Part shown: positions 1-6,743 of the stretch, piece after piece
How the letters are laid out: the number at the start of each line of letters is the position of its first letter
Numbering within the stretch: position 1 is the first letter of the stretch
From: QQUD01 sp039029915
Lineage (GTDB): Bacteria > Chloroflexota > Anaerolineae > Promineifilales > Promineifilaceae
Direction of reading: 5' to 3'
Assembly: GCA_039029915.1 (NCBI GenBank)
Contig: JBCCFD010000127.1
Location: 1 to 17,047, forward strand
DNA: 17,047 nt
The notes under the pieces: model-generated
Database searches by the model: none
Seen by the model: only the letters and a program-made list of their open reading frames with translations
What the model was told of the DNA's origin: nothing
Translations under genes and position numbers: made by a program

Positions 1-185
1 CGAAATCATCAATTTTTCCAGAGTACGTGGAGAACAAAAGCATTTTGACATAAACAGTTTCGTTTAAGTTTTTGTTCTCCTGACACTGATTTTCATGGCC
101 CAATTTTTTATTCAAGCTATCTAATGTTTTCAATTTAGAAACATCGGAACACCTAGCTATTTAAATATTTATTCGGAGAAATCAT
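1..185. other. AT-rich upstream region with an inverted repeat
   Basis: No gene is visible here. Perfect 11-bp arms GGAGAACAAAA (29-39) and TTTTGTTCTCC (70-80) are separated by 30 bases, so they could form a hairpin or act as a spaced operator. There is no T-run after the right arm, which argues against an intrinsic terminator for plus-strand transcription. The 3' part (127-155) carries one copy of a 29-bp repeat found again at 13670-13698. The region ends with a GGAG ribosome binding site just before the ATG at 186. Confidence 0.5.
127..155 (+). repeat. 29-bp exact repeat, copy 1
   Basis: All 29 bases are identical to 13670-13698, in the same orientation. The core reads TTTAGAAACATCGGAACACC. 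This copy lies between direct AGCTAT hexamers at 115-120 and 155-160, about 30 bases before the VTC-like gene. It encodes nothing recognisable. Confidence 0.85.
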
Positions 186-791
186 ATGCTCACTCACAAC
201 ACCTCCTCATCAAGAACCGTTGTTGGCCCATTTAACAAATTAAATTTCGATCAAACGAGTAGTGGGGCGCAGTTGCTTAATCAATTAGACGCCTTTGAAC
301 AAACGTCGCTCAAAACAATGTCTATCAACGCCTATCATCAATTTTCATCAGACAAATTCGTCTTTCACAGCGGGATGTTAGAGAAGCTGTTGGCGCAGCT
401 GGCTATGGCGTATAAGGTCTTGCGATTAAACGGCCGTATTTTGCATCAATATAAAACGACCTACTTCGACACGGATAATTTGACACTTTATCATCAGCCT
501 AAACAAATCTTGTATGGTCTTGAACAAAACCAGCTGCAGCCAAAAATACAAGTCAGCTACAGTCGCGCCGTCTTGCTGAGCCACAGCGGGGATGAAAAGC
601 TAACTGTCGATTTAGATTTCACGTTCGAGTGGCAGGACGAATGGATTTCTCTCCCCGGTTTGGCGTTTATTGAAAGCCACCATCTCAACCCATCAACCCC
701 GTTTTTGCAGGCGGCTAAACGGCAAAATACCCCAACCACGGAAAAATCATCCTATCAGTTGGGTATTAACCTGCTGTATCCTGAAGTGTGA
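186..791 (+). CDS. VTC-domain (polyphosphate polymerase-like) protein lacking its catalytic core
   Basis: The 201-residue protein matches the two ends of the bacterial VTC (triphosphate-tunnel) fold. Residues 48-104 carry DKFVFH, then YKVLRLNGR and YFDTDNLTLYH, a family hallmark usually seen as YFDTPDLxLYH. Residues 117-201 carry QVSYSRAVLL, EKLTVDLDFTFEW, LPGLAFIE and the closing SSYQLGINLLYPEV. Between these halves the family normally has roughly 70-90 residues with tunnel strands (KxR, ExK, NKGRT); here only about 14 residues remain. The usual EVK near residue 163 reads ESH, and the SKYC near the end reads SSYQ. Full-length relatives make polyphosphate from nucleotide triphosphate; this one is unlikely to be active. 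The start is supported by GGAG 8 bases upstream. No membrane segment or signal peptide is seen. It may be a pseudoenzyme or a decaying gene. The family assignment rests on remembered motifs. Confidence 0.6.
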   Translation: MLTHNTSSSRTVVGPFNKLNFDQTSSGAQLLNQLDAFEQTSLKTMSINAYHQFSSDKFVFHSGMLEKLLAQLAMAYKVLRLNGRILHQYKTTYFDTDNLTLYHQPKQILYGLEQNQLQPKIQVSYSRAVLLSHSGDEKLTVDLDFTFEWQDEWISLPGLAFIESHHLNPSTPFLQAAKRQNTPTTEKSSYQLGINLLYPEV

Positions 792-868
792 ACCGTTGAA
801 TGATTAGATAAATAGGGACTGAGGATGAAAGTTACCTATCCCTAATCCCTAATCCTCAGCATTAATTT
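792..868. other. Convergent intergenic gap with weak hairpin
   Basis: This is the gap between two converging genes. CTGAGGAT (819-826) can pair with ATCCTCAG (852-859), and a TAGGGA/TCCCTA pair lies just outside or inside it. The right arm contains a short tandem repeat of TCCCTAA (839-852). No clear T-run follows on either strand, so a terminator role is only suggested by position. Confidence 0.3.
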
Positions 869-1567
869 TCACCAAGGGTGGGCGTCATTTTGATAAGTAA
901 AAAATTGACCAGTCGATTCATGGGTCAAACCGGACAGCACATTAATAATCCCCGCAGCGGAATCCGGTACAGTCACGGCAGCATTTTGTCCCCCCATATC
1001 CGTTTGCACCCAGCCGGGATGGATTGCGACAACCGTGACGCCAGCCTCGTCCAAATCAAACGCTAAATGGCGAGAAATCATATTCATGGCTGACTTACTG
1101 CTGTTATAGCCATAGGTTCCCCACCCTTTTCGCGCTTTGCTCAGGGAGCCAAGCTGAGATGAGATATTTGCCAATTTGGGGGCCGTTCCTTTTTGCAAAA
1201 GAGGCACAAATGTTGTGGCCACCCGCATAGCGCCTACAGCATTAATGTTGAAGGTATTGAGCATGTCTTGGCTATTAAATTGCTCGTACTTTTGGCGCAG
1301 ATTAATACCGGCGTTATTAATGAGCCAATCAAGGTGGGTCGTGTGATTCGCAACGGTCGTAAACGCCTGCGCCACGGAATCATCAGCAGCAACATCCATT
1401 TGCACCACATGAAGCATGTCACCAAACTCCCCGTTTAAACGCTGCAGGGCATCAGCAGCCCCCGGCCGGCGACAGCTGGCAAAAACGCGATGTCCCGCCG
1501 TTAAAAGCTGTTGAGTCATCTCAAATCCAATGCCTCGATTAGCACCTGAAATTAAAATAGTGTTCAT
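869..1567 (-). CDS. Short-chain dehydrogenase/reductase (SDR), C-factor/sniffer-like
   Basis: This is a classical SDR of 232 residues, an NAD(P)(H)-dependent oxidoreductase with a cytosolic Rossmann fold. Visible motifs are the cofactor glycines SGANRGIG (7-14), NNAG (84-87), the structural Asn in NINA (N108), the catalytic Ser in NISS (S136/S137), catalytic Y154-xxx-K158 in YGYNSSK, and HPGWVQTDMGG (183-193). RR at 33-34, shortly after the second strand, hints at NADPH preference. All catalytic residues are intact. The substrate cannot be told from sequence; the HPGWVQTDMGG stretch resembles the small carbonyl-reductase/C-factor branch. A strong GAGGAG ribosome binding site precedes the ATG. 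The gene lies 53 bases after the ychJ-like gene on the same strand, so the two may be co-transcribed, but no functional link is evident. It lacks the ACGGCCGT palindrome found in most genes here. Confidence 0.9.
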   Translation of the reverse strand: MNTILISGANRGIGFEMTQQLLTAGHRVFASCRRPGAADALQRLNGEFGDMLHVVQMDVAADDSVAQAFTTVANHTTHLDWLINNAGINLRQKYEQFNSQDMLNTFNINAVGAMRVATTFVPLLQKGTAPKLANISSQLGSLSKARKGWGTYGYNSSKSAMNMISRHLAFDLDEAGVTVVAIHPGWVQTDMGGQNAAVTVPDSAAGIINVLSGLTHESTGQFFTYQNDAHPW

Positions 1568-1619
1568 TTCTCTCCTCGTTTGTTAGTAAGCCGCCAGCAA
1601 ACATCTCCTCTAATCGAAT

Positions 1620-2021
1620 TTAAACACTCTCAACTGCCCGTACATAAATCCACTGCCCCTTTACTTTCTCAAAGTAGCTGTTCTCTGTATAGGATACATC
1701 ACGGCCGTTTTGGTGCATCACGGCATGAAATTTAACCGTCCCTTGATGACCGGTTGGTGTGGGGGCTTCTAAGATGCTTAACCCAATAAATGAGGTTATT
1801 TGACAATACTGTTTTAAATCTTTGCGATATTTTGTCTTATCGTTTTGACTCCGTATATTCCCAGCTTCGGTTTTTAGAATATAGCTTATTTTCCCCATAG
1901 CGTACGCCGCGTAGCGAGAGCGCATTAGCTGAAGCGGCAACAACGGCCGTTTTCCATCATGATACGGTTGGCAACACGCTTGATAAGGTTTTCCACTGTG
2001 GCAAGGGCATGCTTGATTCAT
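1620..2021 (-). CDS. YchJ-like SEC-C motif protein (UPF0225, NTF2-like fold)
   Basis: From the ATG at 2021 the protein is 133 residues, starting MNQACPCHSGKPYQACC. This is a canonical SEC-C zinc motif (CPCxSGKxYxxCC) at the N-terminus, followed by HDGKRP..LMRSRYAAYAMGK, the signature start of the NTF2-like YchJ domain, and FHAVMHQNGR..YTENSYFEK near the end. The same frame is open to an upstream ATG at 2060, but the added 13 residues (MLWNGAAADGSKT) are not family-like, so the inner start is preferred. Neither start has a good ribosome binding site. The biochemical role of the family is unknown; SEC-C binds zinc and sometimes ribosome or SecA partners. It sits 52 bases before the SDR gene on the same strand. 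It contains two copies of ACGGCCGT (1701, 1943). Confidence 0.85.
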   Translation of the reverse strand: MNQACPCHSGKPYQACCQPYHDGKRPLLPLQLMRSRYAAYAMGKISYILKTEAGNIRSQNDKTKYRKDLKQYCQITSFIGLSILEAPTPTGHQGTVKFHAVMHQNGRDVSYTENSYFEKVKGQWIYVRAVESV

Positions 2022-2157
2022 AGTTTTGGAACCATCCGCTGCGGCACCATTCCAAAGCATCTATTCATTTTCCCAAGGAAGGTGTTGGTGTCCTAATTAC
2101 TATTTTAACAATGAATTCTCAAATCAGCGTATTTCCTCGTCAGGCTTTTACCAAAGT

Positions 2158-2222
2158 CTGTCATACCCGCGAAGGCGGGTATCCATTCGTGTGTGGATTT
2201 CTGCCTTCGCAGGAATGACAGG
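2158..2222. repeat. Dispersed palindromic repeat (CCCGCGAAGGCGGG family)
   Basis: The left arm (2158-2185) and right arm (2194-2222) are near-perfect inverted copies beginning CTGTCAT and ending ATGACAGG, with an 8-base spacer. Each arm contains its own mini-hairpin: CCCGC-GAAG-GCGGG on the left and CTGC-CTTC-GCAG on the right. It can therefore form a long stem or a cruciform with side hairpins. The core closely resembles a REP-like repeat scattered through intergenic regions of many bacteria, recalled rather than searched. Confidence 0.8.
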
Positions 2223-2364
2223 TCAGGGCGTTTTTATAACTTTCCACACTCGCAAAAGCATTAAATCCTTGGGTAATAAAGTGGTGAGTTTAATTTTTGT
2301 GAGTCAGAAAGAAAAAAGATAAACCAATGGCAAATAATCCCCACAAAAATTAGCTCTTATGAGC

Positions 2365-2370
2365 TATAAT
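2365..2370 (+). promoter_or_regulatory. Candidate -10 box for leaderless uvrC
   Basis: A perfect TATAAT is followed by exactly six bases and then the ATG at 2377, so the expected transcription start is the A of that ATG. No ribosome binding site precedes either possible start, which fits a leaderless message. No recognisable -35 box is present at the expected distance, so the call rests on the -10 match and its spacing. Confidence 0.5.
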
Positions 2371-2376
2371 AAGCGT

Positions 2377-4248
2377 ATGGCGTATTCACCACCTGAAAAA
2401 GTCCAAGCAATCCTCAAAAAGTTGCCTACAAAACCTGGCGTCTATCTTCATAAAAATAAGTACGACGACATTATCTACGTGGGCAAAGCGATTAATTTAC
2501 GCAACCGGGTACGCTCATACTTCCACAAAAATGTCGATTCAGTCAAAACGCAGCGCCTGCGTCGGGAAATTAGTGATATTGAAATTATCACAGTCGAAAC
2601 GGAGCTAGAGGCCCTGCTGCTCGAAAATACGCTGATCAAAAAGCATAAACCAAAATATAACGTTCGCCTTAAGGACGATAAGCGGTATCCGTACATTAAG
2701 GTCCACTGGCAGGATAGCTTTCCCAAGGTCACTATCACCCGTCGCATGGAGCGGGACGGGTCACGTTACTTTGGCCCCTACACCTCCGTTTGGGCAGTTC
2801 ATCAAACGATGGATATGCTCCGCAAAATATTCCCATATCTCACCTGTGACCGCCACATCACAGGCAAAGACGCCCGAGCCTGCCTTTATTTCGATATTAA
2901 GCTGTGCAATGGTCCCTGCATCGGTGCCGTTAGTCGGGAGCAGTATCGAGAAATGATCCGGCATCTAATGGATTTTCTTAATGGCAAATCTGACGACATA
3001 ACCCAGCGTGTTCAAAACAAGATGCTCGAGGCTTCCGAGTCGCTTAACTTTGAAAAAGCAGCAGAATATCGGGACCAGTTAAAGGCAATTGAAAAAATTG
3101 TGTCTAAGCAGAAAGTGATCTCAGCCGCAAACGCTGATCAGGATGTCATCGCATTTGCGAGAGAGCAAGGGGATGCCTGTGTGCAAATTTTCTTTATACG
3201 ATATGGAAAATTAATCGGCCGTGAATATTTTATGCTTGACAACACGGAGGGGGAATCTGACGAAGAGGTTCTTGAAAACTTCCTCACTCAATTTTATGAC
3301 GATGCGGCTCACATTCCAAAAGAGGTACTCCTCCCCAATGAAGTCACTGAAGCAATGGTGATTGAAGAGTGGCTCCGCCAAAAAAGAAGCAGCAAGGTCA
3401 CCATTCAAGTACCACAGCGAGGACAAAAGAAAGAGCTGGTGCAAATGGCAACCACCAATGCGGAAGATACCCTCAACACCATTCGACAGCAGTGGGCTAG
3501 TGACCGCTCAAAGCACGTTACCGCTATGAGCGAACTTCAAAACGCCCTCACTCTTCCGGCCCCGCCTAGCCGAATCGAATGTTATGACATTAGTCACACT
3601 CAGGGAGCGCAAACGGTAGCGTCAATGGTGGTTTTCGTGCAAGGAGCACCTAAAAAGAGTGACTATAGGCGATTTAACATCAAAACAGTCACCAACGACG
3701 ATTATGGGGCCATGAAAGAAGTGCTAACCCGCCGTTTTCAACGGTACAAAGATGCTGAAGCAGGCGAACTCCACGATATTACCCAAATTGGGAAGAAAAA
3801 GGAGACTGCCTTTGCACTGTTACCAGATCTGCTGATCGTTGATGGGGGAAAGGGCCAATTAGCAATGGCCATTGAAATACTCCAGCAATTTGGGTTAGAA
3901 AATGAAGTACCGCTGGCTGGGTTAGCAAAACGAGAGGAAGAGCTTTTTGTCCCTGGCCAATCAAAATCGATTTTTCTTGATCGACGCTCAGAGGGTTTAT
4001 ATCTTGTGCAACGCGTCAGAGACGAAGCCCATCGATTTGCAAATACAGGTCACAGAAAGCGACGGTCAAAGGTGGGCACTGCCTCTATTTTAGATAGTAT
4101 TCCGGGTGTAGGACCTAAACGACGCAAAGCGTTACTTACCCGTTTCGGTTCACTTGATGCCCTACGAAAAGCAACAATGGAAGAGATCGCTTCAATTCCC
4201 GGGATACCGGTAGAAGTTGCCGAATCACTCAAGGCACATCTTGATTAA
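2377..4248 (+). CDS. uvrC: Excinuclease ABC subunit C (UvrC)
   Basis: UvrC makes the two incisions on either side of a DNA lesion after UvrA2B loading, in nucleotide excision repair. From the ATG at 2377 it has 623 residues, a normal length. Domains in order are GIY-YIG nuclease (GVY 21-23, YVGKA 34-38), a cysteine cluster C157/C169/C177/C181 matching the position of the family's reported 4Fe-4S site, a UVR motif (about 206-241, LNFEKAAEYRDQL) for UvrB contact, an RNase H-like nuclease with D404 (YDISH), D489 (VDGGKGQ) and H552 (RDEAHRF), and C-terminal helix-hairpin-helix repeats (SIPGVGPKRRKALL, SIPGIPVEVAESL). The frame is also open to an ATG at 2359, but MAYSPPEKVQAIL is the family-like start and lies six bases after a TATAAT. 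It is flanked by unrelated genes and appears monocistronic. All catalytic residues are present. Confidence 0.97.
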   Translation: MAYSPPEKVQAILKKLPTKPGVYLHKNKYDDIIYVGKAINLRNRVRSYFHKNVDSVKTQRLRREISDIEIITVETELEALLLENTLIKKHKPKYNVRLKDDKRYPYIKVHWQDSFPKVTITRRMERDGSRYFGPYTSVWAVHQTMDMLRKIFPYLTCDRHITGKDARACLYFDIKLCNGPCIGAVSREQYREMIRHLMDFLNGKSDDITQRVQNKMLEASESLNFEKAAEYRDQLKAIEKIVSKQKVISAANADQDVIAFAREQGDACVQIFFIRYGKLIGREYFMLDNTEGESDEEVLENFLTQFYDDAAHIPKEVLLPNEVTEAMVIEEWLRQKRSSKVTIQVPQRGQKKELVQMATTNAEDTLNTIRQQWASDRSKHVTAMSELQNALTLPAPPSRIECYDISHTQGAQTVASMVVFVQGAPKKSDYRRFNIKTVTNDDYGAMKEVLTRRFQRYKDAEAGELHDITQIGKKKETAFALLPDLLIVDGGKGQLAMAIEILQQFGLENEVPLAGLAKREEELFVPGQSKSIFLDRRSEGLYLVQRVRDEAHRFANTGHRKRRSKVGTASILDSIPGVGPKRRKALLTRFGSLDALRKATMEEIASIPGIPVEVAESLKAHLD

Positions 4249-4493
4249 TGACTGCAATTTACCCAGATATACAAATTTATTTTTGTAAACGCACTCATTT
4301 TACACTTTTTTTATTGCTCATTCACGTATAGTCACCCCACCCTTTTGTATAATCACCTAGATTTTTAGGAAATAGTACTACATTATTGGCAAATTTTCCT
4401 GCATAGAAGGCCAATCTAATTTGCCAAAATTTCAGACTCAACCTTAATTTTCTACACGTCAGGTATTTTTTTGACGGAACACTAGGTGATTAG
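4249..4493. other. AT-rich promoter region of the orphan gene
   Basis: This stretch has three structures. TATAAT at 4348-4353 is directly fused to an AATCACCTAG box (4351-4360). The reverse complement of that box, CTAGGTGATT, recurs at 4482-4491 just before the ATG at 4494. Between them, TTGGCAAAT (4386-4394) and ATTTGCCAA (4419-4427) form a perfect 9-bp inverted repeat with a 24-base spacer. A box overlapping a -10 element and another over the ribosome-binding region would fit a repressor-controlled promoter, but no regulator is identified. Confidence 0.45.
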
Positions 4494-5300
4494 ATGACAA
4501 ATTCAGTAGAGCGCCTACATTTTATCTCTTCAAATCTGCACAATGCGCTAAAGGAATTCCAAGGGCGAAACCCTGTTGAGGAATCGTTAGAAGCCCAGCT
4601 TCACTATTCTTGCATGTCCATATGGGCACGCGCAACAGGTTACACTCAAAACAATCTCTCAGTTATTCAGAAGCTGCACGAAGAAATTCCCCTCCTCGTT
4701 TTAGATGCCCAAGAAACGGTTCGAAAAACGATCAATAACCCAAAAGCCCAAAAAACGTATCTTCACATTTTAAATCCATATATTGACCGATATTATGATG
4801 CCGAAGCTTACCTTCACGTCTCAGAGATGAAGGTTTTTGAACAACGCTTTCTCAATAATTTAAACTTCTGCCAGCTAGCTATCCTCCCATTTTTTGACGA
4901 TGCCCCACCCATAGAAGCAGAGTTTGGCTCTTTAGAAAATGAAATCAACAGTTTAATCTCATCTATTAAAAAATCTGACCTCGAAAATAGGTTCAAATCA
5001 TTCTTTTTAGATAATCTTGAGGATTTATTAAACTCTTTGGCGCTTTATCGCGTCAGGGGGGAGCATGCTTTAGGAATAGCAATTAGTAAATCAATTGGTA
5101 CAGCGTTACTTTACAAAGGGATGTATCAAGAAGAGTCAACGAGAGATGCAGAGACAGAAGAAATTGCCTCCTTATTTTGGAAAAACTTAGAGCGATTTAT
5201 CGTTATTTGTGATTCATTTAGCTTTGGCACGAAAGTGTTGCAAAATATCAAGGAGCTGATGGGGGACCCCGGCTATATGATTACCCCTAGCCGCACTTGA
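4494..5300 (+). CDS. Uncharacterised, mostly helical cytosolic protein
   Basis: I do not recognise this 268-residue protein. It has no signal peptide, membrane segment or classic catalytic motif. The composition suggests an all-alpha protein: long amphipathic stretches around residues 8-30, 60-105, 145-185 and 225-258, with FGSLENEINSLISSIKK (144-160) helix-like and mildly coiled-coil-prone. The only motif-like segment is YRVRGEHALGIAISKSIGTALLYKGM (about residues 184-209, given here in family-neutral terms). AGGTG lies 5 bases before the ATG and is an acceptable ribosome binding site, which fixes the start. The gene converges on the sigma factor gene and shares a 10-bp upstream box with it. 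It contains no CGGCCG site, and both it and its upstream region look more AT-rich than neighbours, so it may be a recent arrival. Product function is unknown. Confidence 0.75.
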   Translation: MTNSVERLHFISSNLHNALKEFQGRNPVEESLEAQLHYSCMSIWARATGYTQNNLSVIQKLHEEIPLLVLDAQETVRKTINNPKAQKTYLHILNPYIDRYYDAEAYLHVSEMKVFEQRFLNNLNFCQLAILPFFDDAPPIEAEFGSLENEINSLISSIKKSDLENRFKSFFLDNLEDLLNSLALYRVRGEHALGIAISKSIGTALLYKGMYQEESTRDAETEEIASLFWKNLERFIVICDSFSFGTKVLQNIKELMGDPGYMITPSRT

Positions 5301-5318
5301 TTTTTCCTATCGTCAAAA

Positions 5319-5380
5319 ACCTTCCGAAGGTTTATGTGAAAACCAAAATAAATTTTGAAACTGCAAAGCTTCGGAAGGTT
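5319..5380 (-). terminator. Terminator-like nested hairpins between convergent genes
   Basis: AACCTTCCGAAG (5319-5330) and CTTCGGAAGGTT (5369-5380) are perfect 12-bp inverted arms. The left arm region is also self-complementary (AACCTTC-C-GAAGGTT, 5319-5333). Read on the minus strand, the stem is followed by TTTTTG, which suits an intrinsic terminator for the sigma factor gene. On the plus strand only TTTATG follows, so termination of the 4494 gene is less certain. Confidence 0.55.
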
Positions 5381-5395
5381 CCCTACCACTATTCT

Positions 5396-6547
5396 TTAAG
5401 TTAAATATTGACGCAGGTGGGCTCCCATTGTGGGTAAAGCCAGCTTCTTCAATGCCCCTTTTTCAATTTGGCGAATTCGTTCTCGAGAAAGGTGGAACAT
5501 ATGCCCAAGTTCAGTAAGCGTATGAGGTTCATTGCCCTCTAAGCCATAGCGCAAGCATAAAATCATTGCCTCTCGTGATGGGAGCTCTTTGAGTAGATGG
5601 TTAAGATGCTCTTTGAGCATTTGTCCAGCTACCGTTTCTGATGGTTGCACCCGAACATCGTCCTCGATGTAATTACCGAGCTCTGAATCTTTTTCTTGCC
5701 CAGCTGGTTGCTCAAGAGAGAGCAAGGGCTGTGTGATATCAAGTAACCAGTCGATCTTTGTGGGAAGCACTCCCATAGCCCCTGCCAGCTCTTCGCGTGA
5801 AGGTGGACGGCCGTTTTTCTGTTCAAGGTCTCGTTTGAGGCGAAACATTTGGCGAATATGGGTATATTGGTTCGCAGGAATTCGGATCGTACGACCGTGA
5901 TTTGCCAAAGCGCGAGTAATGGATTGGCGAATCCACCAAGTGGCGTAGGTGCTAAACCGATTGCCTAGCTTGTAATTAAATTTATCAACCGCCAATAATA
6001 GCCCCACATTTCCCTCTTGAATTAAGTCCAAGAAATCCAGCCCCTGCTCACGATACTTTTTAGCAACGCTGATCACGAGCCTAGTGTTGCTTCGCACAAG
6101 CTTCGCACGAGCTTTAATGCCACACCTCACTGTCTTTTGCAGCTTTTTACTTCGGCATAAATCTGGGCGACTTTCTTTCAAAAGGGATTCGGCTCTCTTG
6201 CCGTTCTCTATCATTTTAGCTAATTTAATTTCTTCATCAGCTGAAAGCAGGTTTGTTTCCCGATTATCTGTCAGATAAATGCCCAGAAAATCAACATCCA
6301 TGTCAAAGTCTGCTGTCTCAACCTCTTTGATAGGATCTTGAATTAGATTGACTGTTTCAGATTCAAGAGGAACTTCTGGAAAAACAACTTGAATGCCCAT
6401 CTTTTGAAGCTCGTCACTGATTTCATTGAGCGTTTCGGGCTCATCATCAAGTCCTGAAACTTCGTTTTTTATGACATTAAGTGAAATAACATCATCCTGA
6501 GCTAATCCAGATAAGTGGGAAATTAATCGTCGGGGAATTGTGTTCAT
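5396..6547 (-). CDS. Sigma-70 family RNA polymerase sigma factor (group 2-like)
   Basis: The 383-residue protein directs RNA polymerase to promoters. It has a region 1.1-like start (about 8-56, ending LQKMGIQVV), region 1.2 (DFLGIYLTDNRETNLLSADEE, about 86-106), region 2 with DLIQEGNVGLLLAVDKF and YATWWIRQSITRAL (201-214), which keeps the WW, Gln and Thr used for reading the -10 element, a shortened region 3, and region 4.2 with TLTELG..LSRERIRQIEKGALKKL (343-368), the canonical -35-reading helix. A standard TATAAT/TTGACA-type promoter preference is therefore expected. It is shorter than typical primary sigmas and the region 3.0 segment (ANQYTHIRQMFRLKRDL) departs from the HMVETI of RpoD. I infer a secondary sigma rather than the main one, but only a genome-wide comparison can settle this. 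AGGT near the start is a weak ribosome binding site. Confidence 0.92.
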   Translation of the reverse strand: MNTIPRRLISHLSGLAQDDVISLNVIKNEVSGLDDEPETLNEISDELQKMGIQVVFPEVPLESETVNLIQDPIKEVETADFDMDVDFLGIYLTDNRETNLLSADEEIKLAKMIENGKRAESLLKESRPDLCRSKKLQKTVRCGIKARAKLVRSNTRLVISVAKKYREQGLDFLDLIQEGNVGLLLAVDKFNYKLGNRFSTYATWWIRQSITRALANHGRTIRIPANQYTHIRQMFRLKRDLEQKNGRPPSREELAGAMGVLPTKIDWLLDITQPLLSLEQPAGQEKDSELGNYIEDDVRVQPSETVAGQMLKEHLNHLLKELPSREAMILCLRYGLEGNEPHTLTELGHMFHLSRERIRQIEKGALKKLALPTMGAHLRQYLT

Positions 6548-6600
6548 GATTAGACCTAAATTCTAAATCGTATCTTTGAGTTTTACAGTTTAACGATCGA

Positions 6601-6610
6601 AATCACCTAG
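6601..6610 (-). promoter_or_regulatory. CTAGGTGATT box upstream of the sigma gene
   Basis: Read on the minus strand this is CTAGGTGATT, 54 bases before the sigma factor start. The same 10-mer occurs at 4482-4491, overlapping the start region of the convergent orphan gene, and inverted at 4351-4360 over that gene's TATAAT. A given 10-mer is expected about 0.03 times on both strands of the window, so three copies in two upstream regions suggest a shared regulatory site. Confidence 0.35.
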
Positions 6611-6743
6611 ATGACGTTTGTTAAAGCTGTACCAATACAAATAAATTGCATGTTAGTAATGCCCGAATTATAGGTTGTATGTAGATGTTTTGTCAACGTT
6701 TTTAAGGTTTTGCAGAGGTTTTTCTTAAGAAAAGTGGCAGATT

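Larger units (their letters stand above)
2061..2376. other. Intergenic region between ychJ-like gene and uvrC
   Basis: This is a divergent gap of about 300 bases. It holds the dispersed hairpin repeat at 2158-2222 and, at its right edge, the TATAAT box at 2365-2370 that fits a uvrC promoter. A plus-strand open frame across 2026-2322 translates the repeat and has no family-like features, so I do not call a gene. Confidence 0.6.

Noticed and set aside
1193..1438. Open frames overlapping the SDR gene on both strands
   Set aside because: The SDR frame has all catalytic motifs and a strong ribosome binding site; the others have neither.
2026..2322. Plus-strand open frame of 98 codons between ychJ-like gene and uvrC
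   Set aside because: It overlaps the start of the ychJ-like gene, translates the palindromic repeat, has no ribosome binding site and shows no family-like sequence.
5319..5380. Insertion-sequence terminal inverted repeats (AACCTTCCGAAG arms)
   Set aside because: Only 38 bases lie between the arms, with no transposase, and their position between convergent gene ends fits a terminator better.
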